Notes under the pieces: generated by a model
The model's input: the letters and a program-made list of their open reading frames with translations, nothing else
What the model was told of the DNA's origin: nothing
The model's database searches: none
Part shown: one piece after another, positions 26,075 to 33,677 of the stretch
How the letters are laid out: every line of letters starts with the position of its first letter
Position numbering within the stretch: the first letter of the stretch is position 1
Program-made: the position numbers and the translations under genes
From: Streptomyces sp. NBC_01283
Lineage (GTDB): Bacteria; Actinomycetota; Actinomycetes; Streptomycetales; Streptomycetaceae
Reading direction: 5' to 3'
DNA length: 64,000 bases
NCBI RefSeq assembly: GCF_041435335.1
Contig: NZ_CP108430.1
Coordinates: 3,702,501-3,766,500, forward strand

Positions 26075-26204
26075 GGACAAGAACCCCGACGGCTACTGCG
26101 GAATCGGCGGCACGGGCCTCCACCTGGACAGCCCCTCAGAAACAAACTGGGGCCGAGCCTGCCCTACGGGGATCGCTCCGGCGCCTCAGGCCTCGGAGCA
26201 GTAG
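26058..26204 (+). pseudogene. Displaced original 3' end of msrA
   Basis: Open frame [20 protein letters not shown] followed by [11 protein letters not shown] and the same C-terminal end APQASEQ and stop as the upstream msrA. Lacking a start, it is the chromosomal tail cut off by insertion. Similarity with the element-supplied tail continues past the stop for about 80 bases (26205-26262 against 19012-19084), showing that the element carries both gene tail and flank. Confidence 0.88.
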
Positions 26205-26309
26205 GCCGTCAGGTCCCGCTCGACCGAACGGACTGTGCGTCAGTACGCGGCACAGACGTCCACGCTGTGGCTTCTGCGTAGCAGGGAGGCACGTTTCTGC
26301 CCCTACCGC

Positions 26310-26681
26310 TTATCCGTGTGACGGACGGCTTCGGTCTGCCGGGGCGTCAGCGTGCCCGTCCGTTCCAGCGGTGGGCAGGGGGAGGGTGAGGGTGCCTTCG
26401 ACGATGGCGCGTGCGACACGGTCGATGCGGAGGCCGTGGCGGCGGGCGTGGGCACGCAAGCGTTGGAACGCCCAGTCCGGGTCGGTGCCGTGGCGGGCGG
26501 CAACATAGCCCTTTGCCTGCTCGATGGCGTTGCGGGTGTTGAGGGCTTGTTGCAGCTGGGTGCCCAGAGTGCGGTGCTGGTCGAGAGTGGTCTGCTGGTG
26601 CAGAGAGATGGCGGTGGCGTCCGCAAGGCGCGAAAAGCTCAACCAGGCGCATCCGTTCTCAGCGAGGGGGGCCGAAAGCAA
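26310..26681 (-). pseudogene. Remnant of a GAF-ANTAR regulator
   Basis: The frame reads LGTQLQQALNTRNAIEQAKG followed by YVAARHGTDPDWAFQRLRAH, a clear ANTAR RNA-binding domain, which normally follows a GAF sensor domain. Only the last GAF helix-like stretch (FSRLADATAISLHQQ) remains before it, and upstream DNA shows no GAF sequence. It is probably a truncated gene; a short functional ANTAR-only protein is less likely. Confidence 0.6.
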
Positions 26682-26808
26682 GGACAGAGACTAGGTGGCA
26701 TACCACCTGACACCAGCACGCTGAGCGCTCGCAAGGCTACGTCCTCTCGAACCTTCATGAAGGAACGTCTCCTAACGTGTGCTGACAGATCCCACCCAGT
26801 CGAGGTTC

Positions 26809-26908
26809 GGGCCTGAACTGGGGTAATGGTGCGCGGTGATCGCGCCGCCGGCCGCAGAGGCTCTGGGCGGGAGCCGCCATGGGGCGAGTGGACAGGGGGC
26901 TTACGCTC
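26809..26908. repeat. Copy B of the element 101-bp repeat (outside the element)
   Basis: Matches 21980-22080 at about 94%. It includes the left arm CCATGGGGCGAG and ACAGGGGG of the nested inverted repeat but not the right arm, so it looks like a fragment left by a related element or by a recombination event. Confidence 0.8.
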
Positions 26909-26935
26909 GGGCAGGTCCTCGTCACCGACGCGCGG

Positions 26936-27098
26936 GCAGGTCTTCGTCACCGACACCGGGCTTCGGCGCATCCATCAGCCCCTACGACGGTGGCTCGGAC
27001 GTCATCCTGGCGACGACCGACGAGCCGACGACCGACGAGCCGACCGGCTGAAGGTCGCCCATGCCGGGTGGCTCTCCGAACACCCCGACGGCCTCTGA
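26936..27098 (+). pseudogene. Frameshifted C-terminal gene fragment (SPYDGG..DVI family)
   Basis: One frame reads SPYDGGSDVILATTDE, and a neighbouring frame continues DRLKVAHAGWLSEHPDGL and stop. Joined they give a typical actinobacterial C-terminus that I loosely associate with DUF3885-type proteins. A 15-bp duplication (27012-27041) lies at the break. No start is visible, so this is a remnant. Confidence 0.45.
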
Positions 27099-27150
27099 TC
27101 CCGTAGACCGGTTGCCCGGAGCCGGCCGGCCGACGCTCTGCCGTCAGCGA

Positions 27151-27167
27151 ATCTGCCGCAGGCCGAG
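27151..27167. promoter_or_regulatory. Candidate PopR operator upstream of the clpP operon
   Basis: ATCTGCCGCAGGCCGAG matches most of the published PopR palindrome as I recall it (TTCTGCC-N3-GGCAGAA): TCTGCC and GGC-GA are kept with the three-base spacer. It lies about 92 bases upstream of the first clpP start. Confidence 0.5.
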
Positions 27168-27258
27168 AAGCCTTACGTGGCTCGGGGTGGCGTTCGAAGG
27201 TGGGGGGACAGGACAGCGGCCGGCAGGCGTGCCGCTCCCACCGTCTGGAGGACGAACG

Positions 27259-27900
27259 ATGCCACCCATCGTCAATGCCCCGCGAGCCTCCGAGGGCGAG
27301 ACGCCCTCGACGCGGTTCGACGACCATCTGGCCGCGCAGTTGCTGACCCAGCGGATCGTCTTCCTCGGGACCCAGGTCGACGAGGTCTCCGCGAACCGGG
27401 TCTGCGCGCAGCTCCTGCTGCTCTCCGCCGAGGACCCGCGGACCGACATCAGCCTCTACATCAACAGCCCCGGAGGTTCCGTCACCGCCGGGCTCGCCAT
27501 CTACGACACCATGCGGCTCATCCCGAATGACGTGTCGACCCTCGCCATGGGATTCGCGGCCAGCATGGGGCAGTTCCTGCTGACCGTCGGCACCGCGGGC
27601 AAGCGGTACGCCCTGCCCAACGCGCGGATCATGATGCACCAGCCGTCCGCCGGCATCGGCGGGACCACCGCCGACATCGCGATCCAGGCCGAGAACCTGG
27701 AGTTCACGAAGAGGTCCGTCGAGCGGATCACCGCCGAGCACACCGGGCAGAGCGAGGACGTCATCTCGCGTGACGGCGACCGCGACCGGTGGTTCACCGC
27801 CGAGCAGGCCAAGGAGTACGGGATGGTCGACCGGGTGCTCGACTCGCTCGCCGATGTGCGGCCCGCGGCCTCCAAGCCGCGTATGGGACTGGGGGTCTGA
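27259..27900 (+). CDS. clpP3: ATP-dependent Clp protease proteolytic subunit (ClpP3-like)
   Basis: Serine peptidase subunit that forms barrel rings fed by Clp ATPases. All three catalytic residues are present: S102 (GFAASMGQ), H127 (IMMHQPSAG) and D176 (RDGDRDRW). The 213 residues are of normal length. The ATG at 27259 has GGAGG 7 bases upstream; the open frame upstream is not family-like. Together with the next gene and the PopR-like regulator it matches the clpP3-clpP4-popR set known from Streptomyces, where this operon is a backup for ClpP1/ClpP2. Confidence 0.92.
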   Translation: MPPIVNAPRASEGETPSTRFDDHLAAQLLTQRIVFLGTQVDEVSANRVCAQLLLLSAEDPRTDISLYINSPGGSVTAGLAIYDTMRLIPNDVSTLAMGFAASMGQFLLTVGTAGKRYALPNARIMMHQPSAGIGGTTADIAIQAENLEFTKRSVERITAEHTGQSEDVISRDGDRDRWFTAEQAKEYGMVDRVLDSLADVRPAASKPRMGLGV

Positions 27901-27905
27901 CCGAC

Positions 27906-28511
27906 ATGAGCCAGTACACGATTCCGACCGTCGTCGAGCGCACCCCGCAGGGCGAGCGCGCCTACGACATCTACAGCAGGCTGCTCTCGGAGCGGATCAT
28001 CTTCCTCGGGACCGAGATCGACGACGGCGTGGCCAACGTCGTCATCGCGCAGCTGCTTCACCTGGAGTCCTCGAACCCCGAGCGTGAGGTCGCCATCTAC
28101 ATCAACTCGCCTGGTGGATCGTTTACTTCGCTCATGGCGATCTACGACACCATGAGCTTCATCAGCGCCCCCATCTCGACGTTCTGCGTCGGACAGGCGG
28201 CCTCCACCGCCGCCGTGCTGCTCGCGGGCGGCAACCCCGGACGGCGTTTCGTCCTCGAACACTCGCGCGTGCTGCTCGGGCAGCCCGCGAGCGGCGGGCA
28301 GCAGGGGACGGTCTCCGACCTCAGCCTCCAGGCCAAGGAGATGCTGCGGATCCGCTCGCAGGTGGAGGACGTGCTGTCCCGGCACTCGGGGCACGATGTC
28401 GCCACACTGCGCGCGGACATGGACCGCGACAAGGTGTTCACCGCCGAGGACGCGGTGGCGTATGGGCTGGCTGATGAGGTGCTGAGTCGGCGGATGCTCG
28501 CCGCGGCGTAG
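27906..28511 (+). CDS. clpP4: Clp protease subunit with incomplete triad (ClpP4-like)
   Basis: ClpP-fold protein of 201 residues, five bases downstream of the ClpP3-like gene and surely in its operon. The nucleophile S100 (GQAASTAA) and D175 ([10 protein letters not shown]) are kept, but the catalytic histidine position is glycine: VLLGQPASG where the neighbour has IMMHQPSAG (G125). It probably forms mixed rings with ClpP3 and may be a structural or regulatory subunit. The ATG at 27906 ([13 protein letters not shown]) gives the usual N-terminus; the upstream frame is a shadow of clpP3. Confidence 0.92.
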   Translation: MSQYTIPTVVERTPQGERAYDIYSRLLSERIIFLGTEIDDGVANVVIAQLLHLESSNPEREVAIYINSPGGSFTSLMAIYDTMSFISAPISTFCVGQAASTAAVLLAGGNPGRRFVLEHSRVLLGQPASGGQQGTVSDLSLQAKEMLRIRSQVEDVLSRHSGHDVATLRADMDRDKVFTAEDAVAYGLADEVLSRRMLAAA

Positions 28512-28527
28512 AACGCCCTGGTGCGGT

Positions 28528-28998
28528 CTACGCGGCCAGGCGGATGTCTCCCTGGCGTGGGCGCGTGGACTGCGCGTGGCGGGTCAACTCGGTCTGGGCC
28601 AGGGAGAGAAGGTCCGCCAGGCTCAGCCCGAGCGCCCGGGCGCCGGCCGCGAGGACTTCGGACGAAGCCTCCTTGCGGCCGCGCTCCACCTCGGAGAGAT
28701 ACGGCATCGAGATGCGGGCCTCGTCGGCGACTTCCTTGAGCGTACGTTCCTGGGCGAGGCGCTCGCGGCGCAGCACGTCACCGACCACGTCCCGCCACAG
28801 GGGCTCTTTCGCCGCCGGTGACACGGGAGTTGGCACGGGAGTCGTGCGCGTGGGAGTCGTGCGCATGGGGGCGGTGCGCGTCGGCGCCTGCCGCGCGGCA
28901 CGTGGGCGCAACGGGATGACGCGGGCCGACTCCTGGGTCCCGGCCCGCTCCGCGGGCTGCGCCTGCTCCGGCTCGTGGTACCGCTCTTGGCTGCTCAC
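28528..28998 (-). CDS. popR: XRE-family activator, PopR-like, with C-terminal LAA degron
   Basis: Transcription factor of 156 residues. A Pro/Arg/Thr-rich N-terminal region (residues 25-65, with TRTTP-type repeats) precedes a Cro/CI helix-turn-helix (RTLKEVADEARISMPYLSEV then ERGRKEASSEVL, about 85-125). The protein ends RLAA, and published work on S. lividans PopR shows ClpP1/P2 recognises its C-terminal alanines. It converges on the clpP operon, with the stops 16 bases apart. ClgR is the closest alternative, but the location favours PopR. Confidence 0.85.
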   Translation of the reverse strand: MSSQERYHEPEQAQPAERAGTQESARVIPLRPRAARQAPTRTAPMRTTPTRTTPVPTPVSPAAKEPLWRDVVGDVLRRERLAQERTLKEVADEARISMPYLSEVERGRKEASSEVLAAGARALGLSLADLLSLAQTELTRHAQSTRPRQGDIRLAA

Positions 28999-29086
28999 CC
29001 CCTCAGGGTAGGAGCCGCCGGGCCGCCCGGGCAGTGATCAGCGTTCCGCCCCCGGCGAAATCCCTCCACCAGAGCCGACGTCCAGC

Positions 29087-30037
29087 TCACGTCAGCGCCT
29101 CCGCCAGCGCCTCCGTGGCCTTGACCAGCCACGCGGGGTCCCCGTGCCGCATCCCCCAGTGCGCCGCCGTCACCGCCCTCGCCTGCGCCCACCTCCGGGC
29201 CCGTTCGCGGTCGACCTCGGCGGCGTCGGCGAAGACGTCAAGGCGGCGCAGGGCGGCGGCCCGCGGGTCGGGTGCGGTGAGCAGGGCCTCGAAGCGGGTG
29301 CGGAGCAACGTGATCGAGTCGTACGCCGGGTCGCCGACGTATCCCTTGGGGTCGATGGCGAGCCAGGGCTCGCGCTCCGACCTCAGTACATTGGTGAAGT
29401 GCAGGTCCCCGTGGACGAGGGTCTCCGGCTGGTCGCGGCCGAGTTCGCGCACGGTGGCGATCGCCGCGGCCACCACGCGCGCGGGCAGCGGTGAGCCCAA
29501 CTCCCGGTCCTCGTCCCGCAGTTCGCACTCCCACTCGGCCACCAGCGAGCTCATCCGGGGCAGCCCGGCGGGCGCGGGCACGGCGAGGCGGCGCGCCAGG
29601 CGCCCGGCCACGGCCACCGCCTCGTCGGTGTCCTCCATGCTCGCGAGGGAATGCTCTGGATGCTCTGGATGCTCTGGATGCTCCGAGTGTGCTCCCGCCC
29701 GCTCCAGGAGCATCGCGAACCGCGCGTCGTCCCGCTCGTACAGGCGGACCGCGCCCCGGCCCGCCCACACCGCGAAGGCGTCCGGCTCGTGGACGTTGCC
29801 GGGGTGCGGGAAGGAGATCTTCAGGACGGCGGGCGTGCCGTCGTACCGCCGTCTCACGGGTACGACGATGCCGACCTGCCCGTGGGTGACGGCTTCCGAG
29901 GGCTCGCAGTCCCAGCGCCGGAGCAGCTCGTCGGCGAGCCCCGGCAGCGTGGCGAGCCAGGTCCGGCCCCGCTCGCCCTCCCGCTGGACCGTGCTGAGCG
30001 CGAAGCCCTCTGGTACCTCGATGGGTGTCCCGGTCAT
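29087..30037 (-). CDS. APH(6)/hydroxyurea-type phosphotransferase family protein
   Basis: Kinase-like protein of 316 residues. The catalytic loop LVHGDLHFTNVL (Brenner-type HGD..N) and the metal-binding LAIDPKGYVGDPAYD match the aminoglycoside/hydroxyurea phosphotransferase family. Substrate is not evident; as it sits among core genes it may act on a metabolite rather than an antibiotic. Between the lobes is an unusual run, EHPEHPEHPEHS, produced by a 9-base repeat (29651-29686). Convergent with nothing immediate; divergent from the hydrolase gene with only 56 bases between. Confidence 0.85.
   Translation of the reverse strand: MTGTPIEVPEGFALSTVQREGERGRTWLATLPGLADELLRRWDCEPSEAVTHGQVGIVVPVRRRYDGTPAVLKISFPHPGNVHEPDAFAVWAGRGAVRLYERDDARFAMLLERAGAHSEHPEHPEHPEHSLASMEDTDEAVAVAGRLARRLAVPAPAGLPRMSSLVAEWECELRDEDRELGSPLPARVVAAAIATVRELGRDQPETLVHGDLHFTNVLRSEREPWLAIDPKGYVGDPAYDSITLLRTRFEALLTAPDPRAAALRRLDVFADAAEVDRERARRWAQARAVTAAHWGMRHGDPAWLVKATEALAEALT
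29651..29686. repeat. Four tandem copies of a 9-bp unit inside a coding region
   Basis: ATGCTCTGG-like nonamers repeat four times and code for the EHP/PEH run of the phosphotransferase. Copy changes keep frame (multiples of three). Confidence 0.8.
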
Positions 30038-30081
30038 CCCGGCACCCTAGGGCCTGGGCCTGTCGAGGACCGCGGGATGGT

Positions 30082-30087
30082 TACCGT
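30082..30087 (+). promoter_or_regulatory. -10 box for a leaderless hydrolase mRNA
   Basis: TACCGT lies six bases upstream of the hydrolase ATG (30094) with no ribosome binding site between, the usual arrangement for leaderless streptomycete transcripts. Confidence 0.5.
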
Positions 30088-30093
30088 TCACCC

Positions 30094-30912
30094 ATGCCCT
30101 TCGCTGAAGCCGCCGACGGCACCGCCCTGCACTACGAGGTCCACGGCTCCGGCCACCCCCTGGTCCTGCTCAGCGGGCAGTCCAACAGCCGCCGCTGGTG
30201 GGACCCGGTGCGGGACGACTTCGCCGCCGCGTACCGGACCGTCGTACTCGACTGGCGCGGCACCGGCGAGAGCGGCCGCCCCGACACCGACAGCTACAGC
30301 ACGCCCGGCTTCGCCCGCGACGTCATCGCCGTGCTCGACCACGCGGGCATCGGCCGCGCCCATGTGTACGGCACGTCGATGGGCGGCCGGGTCGCCCAGT
30401 GGATCGCCGCCGACCACCCCGGGCGGGTCGACCGCCTCGTCCTCGGCTGTACGTCGCCGGGGGCGCCGCACGGCATCGAGCGCGGGCCCGAGGTGCGGGC
30501 CGCCCTCACGCAGGGCGACCCGGCGGCCGCGCACCGCGCCCTGCGGGAGCTGATGTACACCCCCGGCTGGATCGCCGAACGGGAGCGTGGCCCCAGGAAG
30601 CCCGTGTTCCACACCCTCGGCGATCCGGACATGCCCCCGCACGCGCGGCGGCGCCACCTGCGGGCCAGCGCCCGGCACGACGCCTGGGACGCGCTGGTGC
30701 GGATCACGGCACCGACACTCGTGGTGCACGGCACCGATGACGTGTTCAACCCGGCCGCCAACGCTCCCCTGCTCACGGAACGCATCTCCGGGGCGCGCAT
30801 GCGGCTCATCCCGGGCGCGCGGCACGCGTACTTCGAGGAGTTCGCGGACGTGGCGACGCCGCTCGTGCTCGACTTCCTGGCGGAGGGCGTCCCGGCAGTC
30901 GAAGGTGCCTAA
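30094..30912 (+). CDS. Alpha/beta-hydrolase
   Basis: Hydrolase of 272 residues. It has the oxyanion region (HPLVLLSGQSNSRRWWD), the DWRGTGESG turn, a nucleophile elbow GTSMGGRVAQW with serine as nucleophile, and LVVHGTDDVFNPA plus ARHAYFEEF for the acid and histidine of the triad. Substrate is unknown. The ATG at 30094 gives a normal N-terminus; upstream extension is unlikely. The stop overlaps that of the VOC gene on the other strand. Confidence 0.88.
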   Translation: MPFAEAADGTALHYEVHGSGHPLVLLSGQSNSRRWWDPVRDDFAAAYRTVVLDWRGTGESGRPDTDSYSTPGFARDVIAVLDHAGIGRAHVYGTSMGGRVAQWIAADHPGRVDRLVLGCTSPGAPHGIERGPEVRAALTQGDPAAAHRALRELMYTPGWIAERERGPRKPVFHTLGDPDMPPHARRRHLRASARHDAWDALVRITAPTLVVHGTDDVFNPAANAPLLTERISGARMRLIPGARHAYFEEFADVATPLVLDFLAEGVPAVEGA

Positions 30913-31295
30913 CTGCCGCTGCCGTACGGCCTGGTGAGGATCTCCAGACTGTGACCGTTCGGGTCGTCCCAGTAGACGCCCCGGCCGCCGTCGTTGGTGT
31001 TGATCTCGTCGACGACCGTGTGGTGCGGGTCGGCCCAGTAGGTGAGCCCCGCGTCCTTGATGCGCCCGAAGATGGCGTCGAACTCGTCCTCGGAGACCAG
31101 GAAGGCGTAGTGCTGGGGGGTGATCGGGCCGCCGTCGCCCTCGTAGTAGTCCAGCGTGACGCCGTTGGGGATCTCGACGGGGATGAACGGTCCGTACTGG
31201 GGGCTCACCTTGAGGCCCAGGACGTCGGCGAGGAACTGGGCGGACGCCTTCTTGTCCCGCGCGGTGACGATGGTGTGGTTGAGCTCGATGGACAT
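30909..31295 (-). CDS. VOC/glyoxalase-family protein
   Basis: Single-domain protein of 128 residues with two beta-alpha-beta-beta-beta units: ELNHTIVTARDKKASAQFLA at the start and GGRGVYWDDPNGHSLEILTR at the end. H7 and the terminal glutamate of HSLEI fit VOC metal ligands. Possible dioxygenase, lyase or resistance protein; the substrate is not evident. Its stop overlaps the hydrolase stop tail to tail. Confidence 0.88.
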   Translation of the reverse strand: MSIELNHTIVTARDKKASAQFLADVLGLKVSPQYGPFIPVEIPNGVTLDYYEGDGGPITPQHYAFLVSEDEFDAIFGRIKDAGLTYWADPHHTVVDEINTNDGGRGVYWDDPNGHSLEILTRPYGSGS

Positions 31296-31544
31296 CGTGC
31301 GACCTCTTCCTGTGCGTCTGAAGTGCCCGTGCAGACGCCCACCACACTAGGCACGGCCCGCCCGCCGGGCATCGGTCACACGGCCCCCCACCTGGTGCGC
31401 AATGCGTCCTAGGGCGGCGGTCCGAGACGAGTTCCGGCCACACGCCGATGACGCCCGAGACAGCGATGACGCCCGAGGCCATCCGGCCTCGGGCGTCATC
31501 GAGGGGCAAGGGGTCAGAGGCGGGGCGCCTCTGGCATCAGTGCC

Positions 31545-32603
31545 TCAGATGGTGGCCGCGTCGATCACGAAGCGGTAGCGCACGTCGCTGGCGAGGACGC
31601 GCTCGTACGCCTCGTTGATCTGGTCGGCGTCGATCAGCTCGATCTCCGAGCCCAGGCCGTGCTCGGCGCAGAAGTCGAGCATCTCCTGGGTCTCCTGGAT
31701 GCCGCCGATCATGGAGCCGGCGAGGGTCTTGCCGCCGCCGATCACGGAGAACAGGTTGAGCGAGACCGGCTCCTCGGGGGCGCCGACGTTCACGAAGGCA
31801 CCCTCGGAGCGCAGCAGACCCAGGTACTTGTCCAGCGGCAGCGGCGCGGAGACCGTGGAGAGGATCACGTCGAAGGAGCCGGCGAGCTGCTCGAAGGTGG
31901 CCTCGTCGCTGGTCGCGTAGTAGTGGTCGGCGCCCATCTTCAGGCCGTCGTCCTTCTTGCGCAGCGACTGCGAGAGGACGGTCACCTCGGCGCCCATGGC
32001 GTGCGCGATCTTGACACCCATGTGGCCGAGACCGCCCAGGCCCACGACGGCGACCTTCTTGCCGGGGCCCGCGTTCCAGCGGTGGAGCGGGGAGTACGTG
32101 GTGATGCCCGCGCACAGGAGCGGCGCGGCGACGTCCAGGGAGAGGCCGTCGGGGATGCGGACGGTGAACGCCTCGTCCACGACGACGTGCGAGGAGTAGC
32201 CGCCGTAGGTCGGCTCACCGTCCTTGCCGAGGCCGTTGTACGTCGGCACGTTGCCCTTGACGCAGTACTGCTCGAGGCCTGCCTTGCAGTTCTCGCACTC
32301 GCGGCAGGAGTCGACCATGCAGCCGACGCCGACGCGGTCGCCGACCGCGAACTTGGTGACGGCGGAGCCGACCTCGGTGACGACACCGGCGATCTCATGG
32401 CCCGGGACCATCGGGAAGATGCCCTCGCCCCAGCCGTCGCGAGCCTGGTGGATGTCCGAGTGACAGATGCCCGCGTACTTGATGTCGATCAGTACGTCGG
32501 ACTCGCCCACCGGGCGGCGCGGGATGGTGGTCCGCTCCAGGGGGGCCTTGGCGGACGGGGCGGCGTAAGCGGAAACGGTGGTGATGCTGGTCTGTGCGGT
32601 CAT
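31545..32603 (-). CDS. Zinc-dependent NAD(P) alcohol dehydrogenase
   Basis: Medium-chain dehydrogenase of 352 residues. Catalytic zinc ligands are in [10 protein letters not shown] and PGHEIAGVV; the structural zinc site is [15 protein letters not shown]. Rossmann motif [18 protein letters not shown]. It fits the cinnamyl-alcohol/YahK-like branch acting on aldehydes. The ATG at 32603 is chosen because the family N-terminus starts there; the longer frame runs through the palindromic promoter. Divergent from the XRE regulator. Confidence 0.92.
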   Translation of the reverse strand: MTAQTSITTVSAYAAPSAKAPLERTTIPRRPVGESDVLIDIKYAGICHSDIHQARDGWGEGIFPMVPGHEIAGVVTEVGSAVTKFAVGDRVGVGCMVDSCRECENCKAGLEQYCVKGNVPTYNGLGKDGEPTYGGYSSHVVVDEAFTVRIPDGLSLDVAAPLLCAGITTYSPLHRWNAGPGKKVAVVGLGGLGHMGVKIAHAMGAEVTVLSQSLRKKDDGLKMGADHYYATSDEATFEQLAGSFDVILSTVSAPLPLDKYLGLLRSEGAFVNVGAPEEPVSLNLFSVIGGGKTLAGSMIGGIQETQEMLDFCAEHGLGSEIELIDADQINEAYERVLASDVRYRFVIDAATI

Positions 32604-32684
32604 GCCATCAACCGTGCCAGCCACGCGGACATCTACCCAGGTCACAGCTCTGCCTACGTCCAGTGGTCCTACTACTGGCGGGGA

Positions 32685-32708
32685 CAGGCTCGTACGCGTA
32701 CGAGCCTG
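32685..32708. promoter_or_regulatory. 24-bp perfect palindrome between alcohol dehydrogenase and XRE genes
   Basis: Two 12-base arms, each CAGGCTCGTACG read inward, without a spacer. It ends 13 bases before the regulator ATG and directly abuts GATACT (32709-32714), a fitting -10 box seven bases before that ATG. Probable operator for autorepression and for the dehydrogenase. Confidence 0.65.
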
Positions 32709-32721
32709 GATACTGGAAAGC

Positions 32722-33630
32722 ATGGACCAGCCGACCCCCACCCCCGCCCCCGAGCCCCTCGACGGCCGCGCCGAGCTCAGTGAGTTCCTGCGCACCCGCA
32801 GGGCCCGGCTGCAGCCGGAGGACGTCGGGCTGCCGAACTTCGGGCGTCACCGGCGGGTGCCGGGGCTGCGCCGCGAGGAGCTGGCGCAGCTCGCCGGGGT
32901 GTCCGTCGCGTACTACACCCGTCTTGAGCAGGGCAACGGCCGCAACGTCTCGGGCGAGGTGCTTGACGCGATCGCCCGTGCCCTGCGCCTCACGGACGCC
33001 GAGCACGCCCACCTGACGCACCTGGCGAAGCCGAAGCAGCACAAGAAGAAGCGTCCGGCGCGCCCCCAGCGCGTGCGGCCCGCGCTGCTCCAGCTCATGG
33101 ACGCGATGGAGGGCGTGCCCGCCTACGTGGTCGGCCGCCGCTCGGACATCCTCGGCTGGAACCGCATGGCCGCCGCGCTCTTCGGTGACTGGGGCGAGGT
33201 GCCGCCGGAGGAGCGGAACTGGGCGCGGATCTGTTTCCTGCGGCCCGATTCACGCGTGCTGTTCCGGGACTGGGAGCAGAAGGCGTCGGACATCGTGAGC
33301 TTCCTGCGGATGGACGCGGGCTGCTTCCCCAACGACCCGCTGCTCTCGGCCCTGGTCGGCGAGCTCTCCGTGAAGAGCGAGGAGTTCCGGAGCCTGTGGG
33401 CCACGCATGACGTGCGGGAGAAGGGGCACGGCGTCAAGCGCCTGCACCACTCCCTGGTGGGCGATCTGACCCTGTCGTTCGAGACGCTCCGGCTGCCGGA
33501 CGATCACGACCAGTCACTGGTGACGTACCACGCGGAGCCGGATTCGGCGTCGGCCGACGCACTGCGGCTCCTGGCCAGCTGGGGAGCGGACGCGACACGG
33601 ACCGGTGCGGCGGGGTCGGGGACGCAGTAG
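32722..33630 (+). CDS. XRE-family regulator with MmyB-like ligand domain
   Basis: Regulator of 302 residues. N-terminal helix-turn-helix typical of this family ([20 protein letters not shown] then [14 protein letters not shown], about 40-75), followed by the MmyB-type PAS-like domain ([40 protein letters not shown]). Such regulators usually control a divergent oxidoreductase, here the alcohol dehydrogenase. ATG at 32722 chosen; a -10 box seven bases upstream suggests a leaderless mRNA. Confidence 0.9.
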   Translation: MDQPTPTPAPEPLDGRAELSEFLRTRRARLQPEDVGLPNFGRHRRVPGLRREELAQLAGVSVAYYTRLEQGNGRNVSGEVLDAIARALRLTDAEHAHLTHLAKPKQHKKKRPARPQRVRPALLQLMDAMEGVPAYVVGRRSDILGWNRMAAALFGDWGEVPPEERNWARICFLRPDSRVLFRDWEQKASDIVSFLRMDAGCFPNDPLLSALVGELSVKSEEFRSLWATHDVREKGHGVKRLHHSLVGDLTLSFETLRLPDDHDQSLVTYHAEPDSASADALRLLASWGADATRTGAAGSGTQ

Positions 33631-33677
33631 GCCCCCGGACGCCCGCCACACCTTCAGCCCCTCAGACCCTAAGGGCC

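Larger units (their letters stand above)
26205..27258. other. Scar-like region between element and clpP genes
   Basis: About 1 kb without an intact gene. It holds an ANTAR-protein remnant (26310-26681, minus strand), a truncated copy of an element repeat (26809-26908), a 25-bp tandem duplication (26911-26960), a frameshifted gene tail (26936-27098) with a 15-bp duplication (27012-27041), and a candidate PopR operator (27151-27167). Confidence 0.6.

Noticed and set aside
26639..26971. Minus-strand open frame between the ANTAR remnant and clpP
   Set aside because: Its similarity to a frame inside the element (21870-22157) arises only from the shared 101-bp DNA repeat.
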